64,000 bases of DNA from Polytrichum commune (taxonomy: Eukaryota; Streptophyta; Polytrichopsida; Polytrichales; Polytrichaceae): NCBI GenBank assembly GCA_950295325.1, contig OX485809.1:40205081-40269080 (forward strand), written 5' to 3'. A program made the translations under genes and the position numbers. Below are positions 11,701 through 24,065 of this stretch, in pieces (positions within the stretch are counted from its first letter, which is position 1; the number at the start of each line of letters is the position of its first letter). The notes under the pieces were generated by a model that was not told the DNA's origin, did not search any database, and saw only the letters and a program-made list of their open reading frames with translations.

Positions 11701-14700
11701 AAAGATGTTGACAAATCGTGCCATCAGGTGTAGCTCATAGTCATCTCAATAATCTTCATGGTTGCTTTTCACAATAAATGAACGAGTTGTCGGGGTTTTC
11801 AGCACAACTTGTGCTACTAGCAGATTTCCATGTGGTAATCTGAAGAGTCAAACTGATTTCTGGCTCTTAGATCTAGAATTGACGAAGAGAAACATGTACT
11901 ATGCTGCTAGTAAAAGTCTTAAATGCTAGATAGGAACTGAAGTATTAGAATGGGTAAACTGTTTATGTTGATTACTGAAATATTTCTGGAATCTCAATTT
12001 TGGGTGGTTAAACTCATCTTTTTAAACATCTGGTGCCCTTGGAGTTTGTATCATACACCTATATGGAGAGTATCTAATTTTCTGTAAGTAACACTCTTTT
12101 TCTAAACAAAGATTGGGCAGAAGTAGAATTCGCTATACAAGTTTTGGCCATATAAGGAGTAGGTTTTGATGTAAATGTAAGGCATTTGCAAGGATTTGAC
12201 AAAAATGCTAATATTTTGCATGGTTTTGGCAGTGAACTCTATGGCCGTGAATTGGTGGATTTGCGGAATGAACGTCGATGGGAATTCTTGAATACACTTT
12301 TCTCTATCTCCGAGTCAGTAATGTTCATGCAGGTATACTCGGTACTCTAAAGAGTGTTCTTTCCGAGTTGTGACATTGTTGAAATATCGAAATAGTTCAA
12401 ATAAGGTCACGTCTGCTTGAGCTGTGGTTCAGAGTTACATTCAAGAAATTTTGCACTTCTTGTGACTCATCATGTACTTGTACTGAAGCGCAGATGGTGG
12501 AGAGGCTTGATGAAGGCACATTACCTCCTGAAATTGGTCCTCTTGATTATGAAGGGCTGTATGCGGTAAATTTCTTTGAATACTGGGAATCATGTGCCAA
12601 TGTGGCAAAAGATTTCTTTCTGACTAAGTTAGGGTCACAGTGGAATGTACAGTTGGCTTAGTGCGTTATATTTATCAGCATGCATGGTGGTTTGTTGGAA
12701 TTGCTCAGCGTTACTGATCTTTCAATATCTTCATGTGTGTGTTGCCATTTCTGCTATCTGCTCCAGGTGGTTTCAAAGTCGCTTTTCAAGGCTCATGTGG
12801 AAGGTCAATTGAAGGTAACTGGACTTTCAAGCATCTCCTGAATCTGCAAGATTGGTGTGCAAGTGACTATTGTTTGCAAAAGTCTCTGTCAGCTTGATTG
12901 CATTGTTTGCTTGAGAAGGCCGTGAAGTGTGTGCTGTTGAGGCATGTCTGAGTTACATCTATGAATAGTCAGTAGGATTTTTAGTGAGCTGTTCCGAAGA
13001 AAGAGGGTTGTTATGAAGAGATAGTATGTAGATCACACAGTACGATTTCTACTCTCTCTTCTGGACTGCCTGACTTGAGGCTGAAATGTCTGCCTCATCT
13101 GCTGCAGGCAGAAATCATCAACAATCCTGAATTATTTGTGGAGCCAGATCCTGAGCTCCCTTTAGCTCTTCTTGATCAGAAGGAGGTAATATACTTAATT
13201 ATGCTTTGGAACTTATGGGAGATTCCTAAGTAACTGCAATGGAAGTGGTGGAAGGTCTGTTGTCTAAATATTTTGGCACAATTGGTTAGGATTTGAGTGA
13301 GTTGGGTCTACTTGTTCATTCAGGCTGGAAAGAGACTGCTATTGATTACAAATTCAGACTACCTCTACACCAACAAAATGATGCAATATGCATTTGACAA
13401 ATACCTCCCGGAAGGCATGGGCTGGAGAGCTCTTTTTGATATGGTAAGTGACTCATTCCACACAATTGATTTCTGAGTACTCTACTGAGGTAGTACCTCT
13501 GATCTTATCTTGAGATTAACAAATGGTGATATGGTCACCCTGACCTTATCGTGGATTTGTTTGCATTCCGCAGGTTATTGTGTCTGCAAGGAAGCCTGAC
13601 TTTTTTCAAAAGTCGAACCCTTTGTACGAGATCGTCACAGAAGAAGGCTTGATGCGTCCTTGCTTTAAGGCCACATCAGGTACATATAGAAGTGGAAGTT
13701 GTGAACATACCAACCAAGATTGTTGCATGTTTTGCTACATTCATATGATGTCAAAATAATTTGCAATCTGCATTGAAGCTAACCTACATATCTTTCTCCC
13801 TTTGAAAACCATGATACATTATCTAAAGATATGGTATCAAGGTGCTGTAGTCTGAGTATCCTTTCTAGTTTTTTTCCTTTCTAATTTGTCTTGGATGCTC
13901 CATTGTTTGTGCCTTTCCAGGTGGACTATACTGCGGGGGCAGTGCGTTGATGGTGGAAAAAGCACTAGGTTTTCATGGCGACGAGACACTTTATGTTGGC
14001 GACCATATCTACACGGATGTCAGCATGTCAAAGGTGCATTTAAGATGGAGGACAGCTCTTATTTGCCGGGAGTTGGAGAAAGAGGTACTTCCTGTTTGTT
14101 TGGGAATAAAGGGTTGTTTGCTTAGGTTTATTACTTATGCACTCCTCAGTCATGAAGTTCATGCATGACCATGACTACGGTCATTCTTTAGCATGCATAA
14201 AGCCTTGAAAAAATGATGGTGAACTGTCATTGTAGTTGCAAGACTACAAAAGCTAGTGTCTGTACCTGTAATCAAACTGCAGTTTATGTGGACTATGATT
14301 TTCCTAAATGTCCTAGTAACTCATCACTTTACAGGGGGGAATATTTTTCTGCTTTCAATTGCAATGCATTCTCCTTCTATCCCCTGGCCTCCAATCAGTT
14401 GGTAAGTAGGGAGTATTCCTTGTAAGCTGTTTGCTAAGGTCTGATAATATGTATTGAACTCACAAAGTCACAAATAAATATGCAGAAATTGATTGTAGCC
14501 CACTTGTTCATCATTATGTGGGTTGCAGGTGAAGGCTCTAGCTTATGGAAGGAGTCATAGGGAAAAGCTTATAGAGCTCATGAATCAAAAAGAAGTGGTG
14601 GGGGATGTCTTCAATCAGCTGAGGCTTGCTTTGCAACGGCGCACTGCTGGCCGAGAAGCACAGGTTCAGTGTGTTTGAATTTTCCGTGTCTCATTTGGTT

Positions 14701-17357
14701 GCCTTTTATCTTCAATTTCTTCCATAATGACTGAGTTGGACTGTGTGTTTGAGAAGATTTCTTGGTATGGACATATCTGTATTGATCTGTTGTAATCCAG
14801 CGGATGGGAATGGGTAGGTTGGAGAATGAACATACAATCTAGGTTTCCAGTATATGATCTTTGATTCGCAGTACGCATAATGAATTATTTCACTGTGAAG
14901 GTTTACTCTAGTGTTTTCCTAATGACATACAATCTAAGCTTGCATGTCTGTGCAGAGTGATCAAGCTACAGGCATGGATGATCGAGAACTTGCAGAGAAT
15001 ATGCAAAAGTTACTTGTACTAATGAGCAGGTTGGACCAAAAGATTGCACCCATGCTAGATGCTGATGGAGAATATTTTAATCAGAGGTATGTGCAGCCAC
15101 TCTATTGCAGAATTTTGAATTGAATGTCATCAAAGTGAATATTTTTCCTACAAATGCTAGATTCAAAAAAATTGAACTTAAGATGGATATTACTTTGGAA
15201 GAAGATTTTGTCACATCAATTAGGGTATTTGTGCAGGTGGGGGTACTTATCACGGGCGGGACTTTGGGATAAGAGTCACCTCACTCGGCAAATAGAAAAG
15301 TAAGTTTTTGTGAAGGTTTTGATCTCCATAAAAGTATTTGCTTGTGGAGCTATCAATTAAATGTTATTTAAATATATGCCGTTATCACACACCACTGAAA
15401 CGTTGTAGAAAGAATAGGATTTATTTCATACCATGGGGAAATCCTGCTGTGAATCACCTTCTGTTAGTGTTGTGGGGTATATTCATTCAAACAATGAAAA
15501 TCTTCATGTTCACCCCGTTCTTAGAAGTTTAGTCGGTGTCATCTTTCACTTGCAAAAGCAACTAGATTGATTGATAGCTATTCCTGATTCAATGATTTCG
15601 TCTATCTTCCAACAGGTATGCAGATATTTATACATCTCGAGTTTCCAATTTCTTACGATACTCACCCTTTATGTACTTCCGGTCACAATCACAGGTAATC
15701 ATCTTGTCCTACACAACCTCTATTCCAATCAATGTTTGAGGTTATGGGATGGGATGGATTTAATCTTATACATCTTGGTTGCCAGGTATTTTTAGGTGAA
15801 TCAGATTATTTGGATGTTCCAAAGAACAGCAGTAGTTCCTAGTCAGATTGCTGCATCTCCTCAATCGCTGTACATCAATTTAGTGCTGGAAAGACGAGAT
15901 GGACATGGCTGACATGGGTTATGCATCACAAAAGAACAACATTAACTGTGAAGACATTTTGTTAAGACAGTCTTCAAGTGCATCCCTGCAAAAGGGAGAT
16001 GAAACAACTTTCCACAAGTGAAAGACGAACAATTAAGAGCCCACAAGGGTAATTACACACAAAACTGGGTCATCTAATACTTTTTAAGAAGAGTAAAATT
16101 TATCTGGTCACCTGCAAATATTTTCATGTATCCTCTAGCTTACAGGATTGCAATATATATGTTAGAAAGCCTTGGATCTGCGCAGTAGTTGCATGAAGTG
16201 TCTTTGATGAGTAATCTACATTGAGTAGCAGTTCCATTATCATCTTCATAACTCAGTGGTACACTAAACATCTGATTTAGGGCGGCATTACAATTGGTGT
16301 GCCAAGTTAATTAAAGTGGTCTTCGTGACATGTCATGTAGCTTCAAGTTTCATGTGACGTCCTCTCTAGTTGCCATCCAGTCATTGCAAGATAATTAATG
16401 TGGGTTAATGATGAATATACTGGTCCACATCAAATCAGATGTATAGTCTACCCTTCATTCAGTAAAATATGACTGATTTTGACAATCAATAGATGTAGTT
16501 CTAATTATTGTAAAATTATCTTCTAAAGATTGTAGTCGATAGCTACAAATTGGTTGTGATTGGCGAGCATATTCCTATCTTATTACCCCAAAGTTATAGT
16601 GGGGCTGAGTGGTAATGTTTATAAACAAGGATCCTTGTTGTGCCACATGCTTTTTAGACTAATGACGGTATCCTGTGTCCTGCAATTATGAAACAGATTA
16701 GGAATTCTAACAGACTGAAATAACTACTTAGTACAGCAAATGGGTTTTATTCCTCATGCCAGCTGTGTTCCCTTACTTGTAGTATGATGGATATTCATCT
16801 TGCTTGGGCTGTTTGCATGCTATACAGTGACCTTCCAGCAGTTGGATGTGGGAATAATGCTAAGTGGTTGAGGTTATCCTTTCCAAGTACAATGTCTTCA
16901 AACTCCCTCAATCTGTATCAAAGTTAATTCTGGTATTTTAGTAGCCAGATCACAAATCGGGGTATCGTTGAGATATGGGTGAGTTCTAAGCAATAAGTTG
17001 TTTAGCAGCAAGAAAAGCATAAACTCTTAACGAGGGTACACTAGTACGACTTTTAAGGAAAGAGCAAGTCCATATTCAATAATTTGATGGATTGGTATAC
17101 TTGTTGTCAAAGTTCCTTTTTTCGTTCTTGATAGTAGATTCTCACTACTATGTCTTGATTGCAGAGTGCATCTTCTGTTTTCATTTCTGATTTCTGAACA
17201 ATATAATTGTGCTTTGCAGACCTTAGCCCATGATTGCGATTATCATGAAGAGACTGAATCAGGACTAGATGATCTATCTGCAAACAGCCTTGGAAAAGTT
17301 TCTGGCAACCACCAGAAAATAGTGGAACCTTCTGGGTCAGCAATGCCCTGGAGATGA
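8763..17357 (+). CDS. HAD-superfamily 5'-nucleotidase (cN-II / 5_nucleotid family), 16 coding exons
   Basis: Predicted exons: 8763-9243, 9949-10149, 10297-10421, 10676-10795, 10942-11031, 11612-11727, 12233-12332, 12494-12565, 12767-12814, 13108-13185, 13324-13443, 13574-13679, 13921-14084, 14529-14663, 14956-15086, 15237-15299, 15616-15694 and 17220-17357, together about 788 residues; exons from 10676 onward join in frame at consensus sites. HAD motif I is GYDMDYTLIHYN (D298, D300), motif II LLLITNS (T486), the motif III lysine lies in SARKPDFF (K524), and motif IV is YVGDHIYTD (about 577-585). The family dephosphorylates nucleoside monophosphates; the substrate here is unproven. The Ser/Arg-rich first 110 residues suggest an organelle transit peptide. 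The first three exons are less certain: no homology confirms them, and joining exons 2 and 3 needs a GC-AG intron. The last exon keeps the TLAHD segment I recall from plant relatives; an alternative end lies at 15786-15842. Confidence 0.88.
15786..15842 (+). CDS. Possible alternative last exon of the 5'-nucleotidase
   Basis: Ninety-one bases after the exon ending at 15694, a TTGCCAG acceptor opens a frame that continues the protein with VFLGESDYLDVPKNSSSS and then TAG. It competes with the distal exon at 17220-17357 across a 1.5-kb intron. The distal exon better fits the family's usual C-terminus, so this one is probably a minor or isoform-specific exon, or a chance match. Transcript data would decide. 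Confidence 0.35.
   Translation, partial: VFLGESDYLDVPKNSSSS
15843..17219 (+). other. Long last intron or alternative 3' UTR
   Basis: No coding exon is recognised between the two candidate terminal exons. The interval is AT-rich and typical of an intron. If the proximal stop at 15840 is used, part of it would be 3' UTR. Confidence 0.5.
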
Positions 17358-18493
17358 TACTTTTTGAGGCATCTTTGCCATCCCCATTTCTAGGCACCCA
17401 TTTGAGCTCTTGCTGTATTAGCATGCAATTTTGTTGAGGGAAAGTTCCAGGCTCATTTTGAGAAAACCTTAAGTAGATTTACTGGGTAGAATTCTGTCGT
17501 CTTTATAAGCTTTTATGAGATGGAATGCGCCTTGCAGAGAAGTCACCAATGAGTTGTAGTTTTTCTGAAGGAACGTCGTTCATTGTTAAGTTTACCCTAT
17601 TGAGTTGAAAGGATTTGTATGTTTGACCTAGATGGCTTTAGGGTCAAAATTTATAGGACAGATACACTGGACTAAATTAGAGCACTTTGAATGTGCCATT
17701 TGCTGGTTATCTCTCCTGTAACTTATAAGTGGTACGGTACATGACGTTCTGATAGATTCAGAGCACCCTCAAATAGTTCAGTGGTGTTTATTTTATCTAG
17801 ACTGGGTGTGTGCCTAATTCTGAGGAGAAAGCATTAGGTCTATTGCTTAAGAATTAGATAGCTTACAAAGTATAGCTGTTTCCTAATGTCAATGCACAAT
17901 ACACAAATCAACTGTTGTAATTATATGCATTTTATTTGCGTTGCATTTGCTCTGTAATTTATGAATTTTCTATTTATATCACCTTGGTAGAATGTAGAGT
18001 TCTTGAGCGTAAAATTCAATGAGGATGATAAAAATAAACACATGGGAACTCTATCTGTAGTATGTGGGTACATCTGAATTGAAGACTTTGGCATCAAAAA
18101 GTTTAAGATTTACCAGTGTACTATCTTATGTGAATGTCTTTTGTGTTCTGAAGTTATCATTCATTCTTGTACTGCAACTTCCCTTACCCTTATGTACTTT
18201 AAAATAATTAAAATGTAACAGGCTTTTAAAGTACATAAGGGTAAGGGAAGTTTAATTAGCAGTTTAATTAGCAGTTGTTCTTTATATATGATGTAATCAT
18301 GGTCTCTTTTCCACAAGACTGGTCTACATATAAAATTTTAGCAAAGGTTTTTGACATTTTCAGTTTGTGATGTAGCCATACTTGCAAGTGGATTCTTGAG
18401 GCAATGTCATTAGGTAGTCAAGGAATTTTAAAGTGACTTAAACTGTATGTATAGCTTGAAAGTTACATGAATTTCTGTTTCCTCTATGCTGTA
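17358..18493 (+). other. 3' UTR and downstream spacer of the 5'-nucleotidase gene
   Basis: Low-complexity, AT-rich sequence follows the TGA at 17355-17357. No open frame of note is present. The 3' UTR probably ends within the first several hundred bases; no single poly(A) signal stands out. A perfect hairpin lies at 18176-18252. Confidence 0.4.
18176..18252. repeat. Perfect 29-bp inverted repeat with 19-base loop
   Basis: The arms 18176-18204 and 18224-18252 are exact reverse complements (29 of 29 by eye); the left arm contains CCCTTACCCTTATGTACTTT. The 19-base spacer is AT-rich. It is followed by a 12-bp direct duplication (TTTAATTAGCAG twice, 18251-18274). It could fold into a stable hairpin in RNA. 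It may be the tip of a small transposon, a recent palindromic duplication, or a small-RNA precursor. Confidence 0.9.
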
Positions 18494-20526
18494 CAGTCTA
18501 ACCCCAACAATACGACACCTTTGAGTATGTGACGCATTGTCCATCGACCAAACTTTTTAGTGTTAATATACCCCGATAATACAACTATGATGCTCATGAT
18601 ACAACACTTTTTAGGCTTGATTTGTCCTATAATAAAGGTAATTAATGCGCGCAAGTGGTGGGATCTACACTAGGATTTGCTTTGGGATCCGGGTGTACAT
18701 GGTGAATTCATCAATGGGTTAACTTCAGTTAACTCAAGTTAATTGTTTTAAACCTTGGTTCAAAACATACATTACAGTTTTAAGTCTTTAGGTTTGGATG
18801 GAGGTTGAAGGGATTGTTGGATTTGCAAACTAGAATTATGAAGTTGTTGGTTTCTCTTCTTGATTCGAAATTTGTCCTCACACTTGAATCTCACATCTCT
18901 TTAAATTGGAAATTTCAGTCCTTGCCAACTTATACTCCTACATTTTCCCATGCCACTCTTCAATTTCTCGGCTTCAAAGATGACAATAGTCTTGAATGGT
19001 GGATGCTTTTCATTTCGGTTATATTTTCAACAATTTCGATGTTGATCACCACTTCTCCACACAAAACAACTTGCACACAACTTGGTAACCACTAACCTCC
19101 TCCACATTGGTTATGGCACCAAAAGATGTTTACAATATGAATGAGATTGGTTTATTTTATTATGCCCAACCAAACAAGACACTAGTGGAAGGAAAAGTTT
19201 GTGGGTGCAAAATTTAGAAGGACCCTCTCTCTTCCTCTTGCTATAAACATGATAGGCATTAACAAGTTGAAACCTATGATAATTTACAAATCTCTACACC
19301 CAAGATGCTTTGGAAGGTGATTGCCAACAAATTGTGTGTGGTGGTTTGCAATCCAAATGACATGGATGACATCAGATGTACTTGAGAGTCGGATGATAAG
19401 CCTCAATGTACATCTCAAATCTCAAAAGCAAAGGGAACCATTAATTATGGACAAATATGTTACCCATTCCTTTGAGCATGTTGGTAGGGGTAGATCATTT
19501 GGTTTTCCACCTTGCAGTTGAGCAATATTTTCTTGCCTTCTTAGTACCTAATGATACAAGTGTGGAACAACCCTTGGATCTAGGAATAATTGCTTTATCC
19601 AAAGTTTAGTTTAAGAACAAGCTTTTGGATTGGGTTATCTCTCAGTTTGATTCTTCTACTACTCACCATGACTTGAGGCATATAGTGTCTAATGTAAGGC
19701 AGACAATCATGTGGTGCTCTCAAGTGTGGAAAGAGATACATCCCCAAATTATATGAAACAACTAGAGGATGTCCAAGATTTTACTAGTAGACTGAAGTGC
19801 CAATTTTGCCATGGATAATGAATGTCAGAATGAAAGAATGAAAGAAGCAACAAATAAATTGGCAAGTCTCATGTCCTCTTTGAATCTTAGAAGTGAAGAA
19901 ATGGCTATCCACAAATATGTGTAATTAGTGGGAGAGGAAATTGTTGATGCAGTACAACATGGCTCAGTTGGTGGATTTGGGATGGAGTAGAGAAATCCAT
20001 TTGGGTTTAAATTTGGATAAAGAGCCAACAAAGGGGAATGATGTGGATGACCAACCAATACCAATAGTCAAGCTTCCTCAAGCCCATGAGTATGCCCATT
20101 TACTATCAAATCTAAGCATCCTTTGAAGTTTTTGGTTGTAAATGTGATGAACATGCAATATTTCATTGATAAATTGAACAAGATGTTAATTTCCAATTTC
20201 AAAAAACATCATCAGAAGATAATAGAATCTTACTTTCATGGTATGTGATATGGTGAAGACATCATCATGAGATTTTTATTTTTATTTTTTTTACTCTATA
20301 TTGTGTGACGTTGTAAACATATTTCTCAAATAAAAATGTTCTTTCGTAGTTATGTATCTTCATTTTGTATACAAAATGACATTTTATATTGAAATAGGTC
20401 ATTTTCTTGAAAAAACTTGATAGTACGACATATGAGACCAAAATGTCATATTATGCAGAATATAACATTAGATAATACGATGTTTTCTTGCGCAACCAAA
20501 TGTGTCACAATAAAGGGGGAGAACAA
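18494..20526 (+). mobile_element. Decayed pogo/Tigger-like DNA transposon (Tc1/mariner superfamily)
   Basis: The element is flanked by TA on both sides (18492-18493 and 20527-20528) and starts CAGTCTAACC; its roughly 25-bp ends are imperfect inverted repeats. Broken plus-strand frames resemble a Tigger/CENP-B-type DDE transposase: a segment near 19150-19210 (YYAQPNKTLVEGKVCG), a LIMDKYVTHS segment near 19444-19474 carrying the conserved Asp, and a C-terminal LPQAHEYAHLLSNL segment near 20072-20113. Stops and frameshifts interrupt it throughout, so it is a fossil. The diverged, shorter copy at 37274-38587 supports the boundaries. Confidence 0.75.
18805..20250 (+). pseudogene. Tigger/pogo DDE transposase remnant
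   Basis: Pieces of the transposase lie in changing frames: an N-terminal part from about 18805 to 19095, the catalytic-core part from about 19130 to 19650, and the C-terminal tail at about 19940-20220. Family members bind their inverted repeats through CENP-B-like helix-turn-helix domains and cut with a DDE/DDD core. Here many stop codons and frame changes rule out activity. The longest remaining frame is 96 codons. Confidence 0.7.
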
Positions 20527-20576
20527 TACACTAAATAGGATATTTAGTGTTTGATTATATTTAGTGTTGTTACCAC

Positions 20577-20581
20577 CCTAC
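20577..20581. repeat. 5-bp target site duplication (left) of the copia element
   Basis: CCTAC lies immediately left of the left LTR and is repeated immediately right of the right LTR at 25896-25900. Five bases is the usual Ty1-copia duplication length. Confidence 0.85.
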
Positions 20582-20848
20582 TATTGGATTCAATAGGAGA
20601 TAAGATTGCACAAGCATAAACACTTATACAAAGGCATATGAACAATGTTTGGAGTGAGATGGTCTCATGCTCTCCTTGCTTTTCCCTTTATTGTTTTTCT
20701 TCTCTTCATTGGTTCACAAAAACAATATGGTATAACTCGTATCCCTCTTCGGATTAGCATGGTAGTTTTATTCTAACCTTATTCTTTCTCATGTTTCTTC
20801 CTTTATATTTTTATTGACTACGAGCAATCTAATGCTCTACCTTCTACA
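20582..20848 (-). repeat. 3' LTR of the Ty1-copia element
   Basis: This 267-bp sequence is about 90% identical by eye to 25628-25895. Read on the element's strand it begins TGTAGAAGG, directly after a purine-rich tract (CAAAGTGGGAG) that fits a polypurine primer site. The outer end is AATA-like instead of the canonical CA. Confidence 0.88.
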
Positions 20849-21768
20849 CTCCCACTTTGCGAGTAGTCAAAGGCTTCAAAACCCATTGCATTTGTTAATG
20901 TTTGATGCCTATCCTTTGTAAGTGTTTTAGTTAGCACTTCCGCTATCATATCCTCCGTTGGACAATACTCTAAACATATCTTTTGGTTTTCTAGTTTCTC
21001 TGTAATGAAGTGATTTTGTACATCGATATGTTTGATGTAAGAATGGTGTGTGGGATTCTTTGCAAGTGCTATGCATCCTTGATTGTCACATATGATAGAT
21101 GTCGGTCCTTCTTGCATATACCCCACATCCGCCACAAGTTGCCGAAGCGAAACCACTTCCTTAGTACAGTGGCTAGTAGCCATGTATTCCGCCTCTGTCA
21201 TAGACAATGCAATGGTTGGCCGTTTCTTGCATTTCCACATGCCAATGCAAAATACGTAACCCATGGTGAATCGCTGGTCATTTGCATCTCCCGCCCAATC
21301 CGCATCACAAAAACCTTTCAAGACAATATCCTTGCCTCTGAGGCATAATTTGAAAGTGCCCTTCAAATACCTCATGATGCGTTTTATAGCCATCCAATAC
21401 GGTAGACCGGCCTTCAACATGAATTGGCTCACCATACTTACCGCAAATGCAATATCAGCCCTCGTGGCCAACATTGCATATATGAGAGATTCTACTCCGG
21501 ACTTATATAAAACACCTTTCATTTTCCTTTGCACATTCATTAATTCCTCATCCGAAAGTTTTAATAATTTAGAATTTACATCGAACGGAGTTCCAACCGG
21601 TTTGCATTGTTCCATATTAAAATGCTTGAGGATCTCTTCAATGTAGCTCTTTTGGTTTATGGTAATGGTACAAGTTTGTTTATTCCTCTCGAATTCCACT
21701 CCTAGGCAATAATGCAATTCTCCGAGATCGCTCATCTCAAATTCCTTCTCGAGCTCCGTTTGAGCCAC
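20818..21768 (-). pseudogene. Copia reverse transcriptase C-terminal part and RNase H
   Basis: An open frame of 316 codons begins within the RT domain (MSDLGELHYCLGVEFERN) and continues through the connection region (YLKGTFKLCLRG) into RNase H, with conserved segments CDADWAGD, TEAEYMA and ICDNQGCIALAKNP. It ends inside the 3' LTR. RNase H removes the RNA strand during reverse transcription. It is open but detached by frameshift from the YMDD-bearing part upstream, so it cannot act as a full polyprotein. Confidence 0.85.
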
Positions 21769-22302
21769 TTCAATTGGGTTACATTGCTTGCAAATATGAT
21801 CAAATCATCCATGTAGAGGATTGCCACCAACAAATACTCATTCGTTTGCTTGACGTATAACGAATGATCCGCTTGGCTCCTACAAAAGCCCTCGTTAATA
21901 TAGAATGAATCGATACGGTGGTACCACGCCCTCCGCGATTGCTTGAGCCCATACAAAGCTTTCTTGAATTTGCACACAAGATCTTCTTTCCCTTATTGTA
22001 CGAAACCCTCCGGTTGATCCATACAAATCTCTACCTCCAATATTCTATTCAAAAAACACCATTTTTACATCCATTTGGTGGATCTCCCAATACATGACCG
22101 CTCCTAATGCGAGTATGCATCTAATGATGATAAACTTGGCCACGGGAGCAAATGTCTCATTAAAATTCATTCTGGCCACTTGAGAATATTCCTTTTCTAC
22201 TAACAGTACCTTATACCTAACAATTTCATCCAATGCATCTTTCTTGGTGCGGAACACCCACTTGCATTCTACACTCTTGCGACCGTTTCGATGTTTGGTC
22301 AA
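21732..22302 (-). pseudogene. Copia reverse transcriptase N-terminal and palm region, frameshifted
   Basis: Two frames carry the pieces. 22045-22302 has CKWVFRTKKDA and ETFAPVAKF, typical of the start of copia RT. 21732-21977 has KKALYGLKQSRRAWY and the catalytic ILYMDDLIIFA. The join near 21980-22045 contains stops and frame changes, and another shift separates the palm from the downstream 316-codon frame. Confidence 0.82.
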
Positions 22303-22960
22303 TTCCTAAGTATTGTTGGCCATTAGCGAGTCGTACTCCTCTTGCATTGTGGCCTCCCACTTGCTCGCATCTTCAGATGTCAACGCTTCCCATAAATTCA
22401 AAGATCATCCAACATTGTGACATTGGTCTGTTCTTCGCCATGTTGGGATAGAATATGATTCTTCCACCACTCTCTGGACAGATGTCGCTCCTTCTTAGGA
22501 TATCTTTCATCATTGCCAAATCTCTTAACACGGCCGTCATTCTTCGCGGGAATTTTGATTGCCTTCTCATTTACAATCAAGTGATCTCCCACTTGCTCCT
22601 CTCTCTCCTCACCATCATCATAAGAAGACGATGTGAAAGGTTTGTTCACAACAACCGTCGTAGGGCCTTCATTTCTCCCACTTAGACAAATTTCCAAAGC
22701 GTTTCCAATGATCGTGCCATCTTTCATGAATACCACGTCTCTATTTTTTATGATATTTTTAATCTGTAAACACATTAGCCTATAGGCCTTAGTCCCCTCA
22801 CAATAACCCAAAAATAAATATTTTGTGTCTTTTGCATCGAGCTTATCCCTTCATTCATACGGCACCATTGCATAGGCAACGCACCCAAATACACGCATGT
22901 GTGCAATGCAAGACTTCCTTTCCCTCCTCGCTTCCTCAGACATAATAGAATCCAACGTCC

Positions 22961-23515
22961 TTATTGAACAATGGTTTCGTGTGTAAATTGAATTAACCAC
23001 CGGTTCCGTCCAAAACGATTTGTCGAGGTTTGAGCATAAAACATGCTCTTTGCCATCTCCATGATGCTATGATTAGCACGCTCTGCCACTCCATTTTGTT
23101 GAGGCGTATATAGGATAGATGTTTGTTTCTCGATACCATACACTTTCAAAAAATAATTGAATGCCTTGTAAACAAATTCCTCGTCATTGTCCAACCGAAA
23201 AGTTTTGATTTTATGCTCCAATTATGCTTCTACAAATACCTTGAACTCCATGAACTTCTCAAAGCAATCCCCTTTGGATTTCAGCACACAAAACTACACC
23301 TTCTTTGAAAAATCATCAATGAAAGTTATACAATACTTTGCACCGCCCATGGATGTAATCTTCATGGGGCCATACACATTGGAATGCACAATATTCAAAG
23401 TCTTGATCACTCGCCTTTCTCCCTTATTCGGAAACGCAGCCCTATGTTGTTTGTTTTCGATGCACGCTTTACAAACCAAGGAGGATGTGAGACAAATTTT
23501 TTTTCCAATGTTCAT
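22961..23515 (-). pseudogene. Copia integrase remnant
   Basis: The frame at 23294-23515 includes the zinc-binding tail (CKACIENKQHRAAF) and the start of the catalytic core; its first catalytic Asp appears replaced by Asn in VHSNVYGPM. The frame at 22961-23221 keeps FRLDNDEEF (second Asp) and TPQQNGVAERANHSIMEMA (Glu). A frame break separates them, and the loss of the first Asp argues against activity. Confidence 0.82.
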
Positions 23516-23717
23516 ACCACTTACTGTAATTTAGAGAGTATGCATACTCTTCACGTTCAAATGCCCAAGGTGATGGTGCCCAAATTCGAGCGCGATATCT
23601 CCCGTTGGAGATTGCACCAGGTTGGTTGCTTTCACTTCATGTACCTTTACAAAATTGATTTCGTACAAGTTGCATTTACGTGACGCAATTGCAATCACTT
23701 CACCATTGCATGATTTG

Positions 23718-24065
23718 TTAATGCATTCGTTTAATTTTATTTGGATCTTTAAACCGTTCAACACAAATTACGCACCGAGAGTAAATTGTATACAATTTTG
23801 ATACGTAGAACATATCTTCGATACAAATTTGGTTGATTTTACCTTCCAATATTGCTTTCATGACAATAGATTCCATTCCGATAGCTTGGACAACGTTATT
23901 ATCACCCAAATGCACATTGCATGGAGTAATTACCTTATACGTGTCAAATGCGGCCTTATGCAAAGTCATGTGCTTAGACGCACATGAATTCATGATCCAC
24001 TTGTACAGACTCTTCGAATGCGTTTCTTTACGCATTACAAATGTACAATTGTCATCGTCATTCAT
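23718..24065 (-). pseudogene. Copia protease and gag-pre-integrase region
   Basis: The frame contains WIMNSCASKHMTLHKAAF, which corresponds to the copia aspartic-protease active site, normally D-S/T-G-A. Here Asp is Asn and Gly is Cys, so it is inactive. The adjacent frame at 23531-23764 keeps the HLGHLNVKSMHTL segment of the gag-pre-integrase domain. Confidence 0.75.

Noticed and set aside
21010-21646. Plus-strand frames of 112 and 127 codons
   Set aside because: They are antisense to the copia RT/RNase H frame and have no own features.
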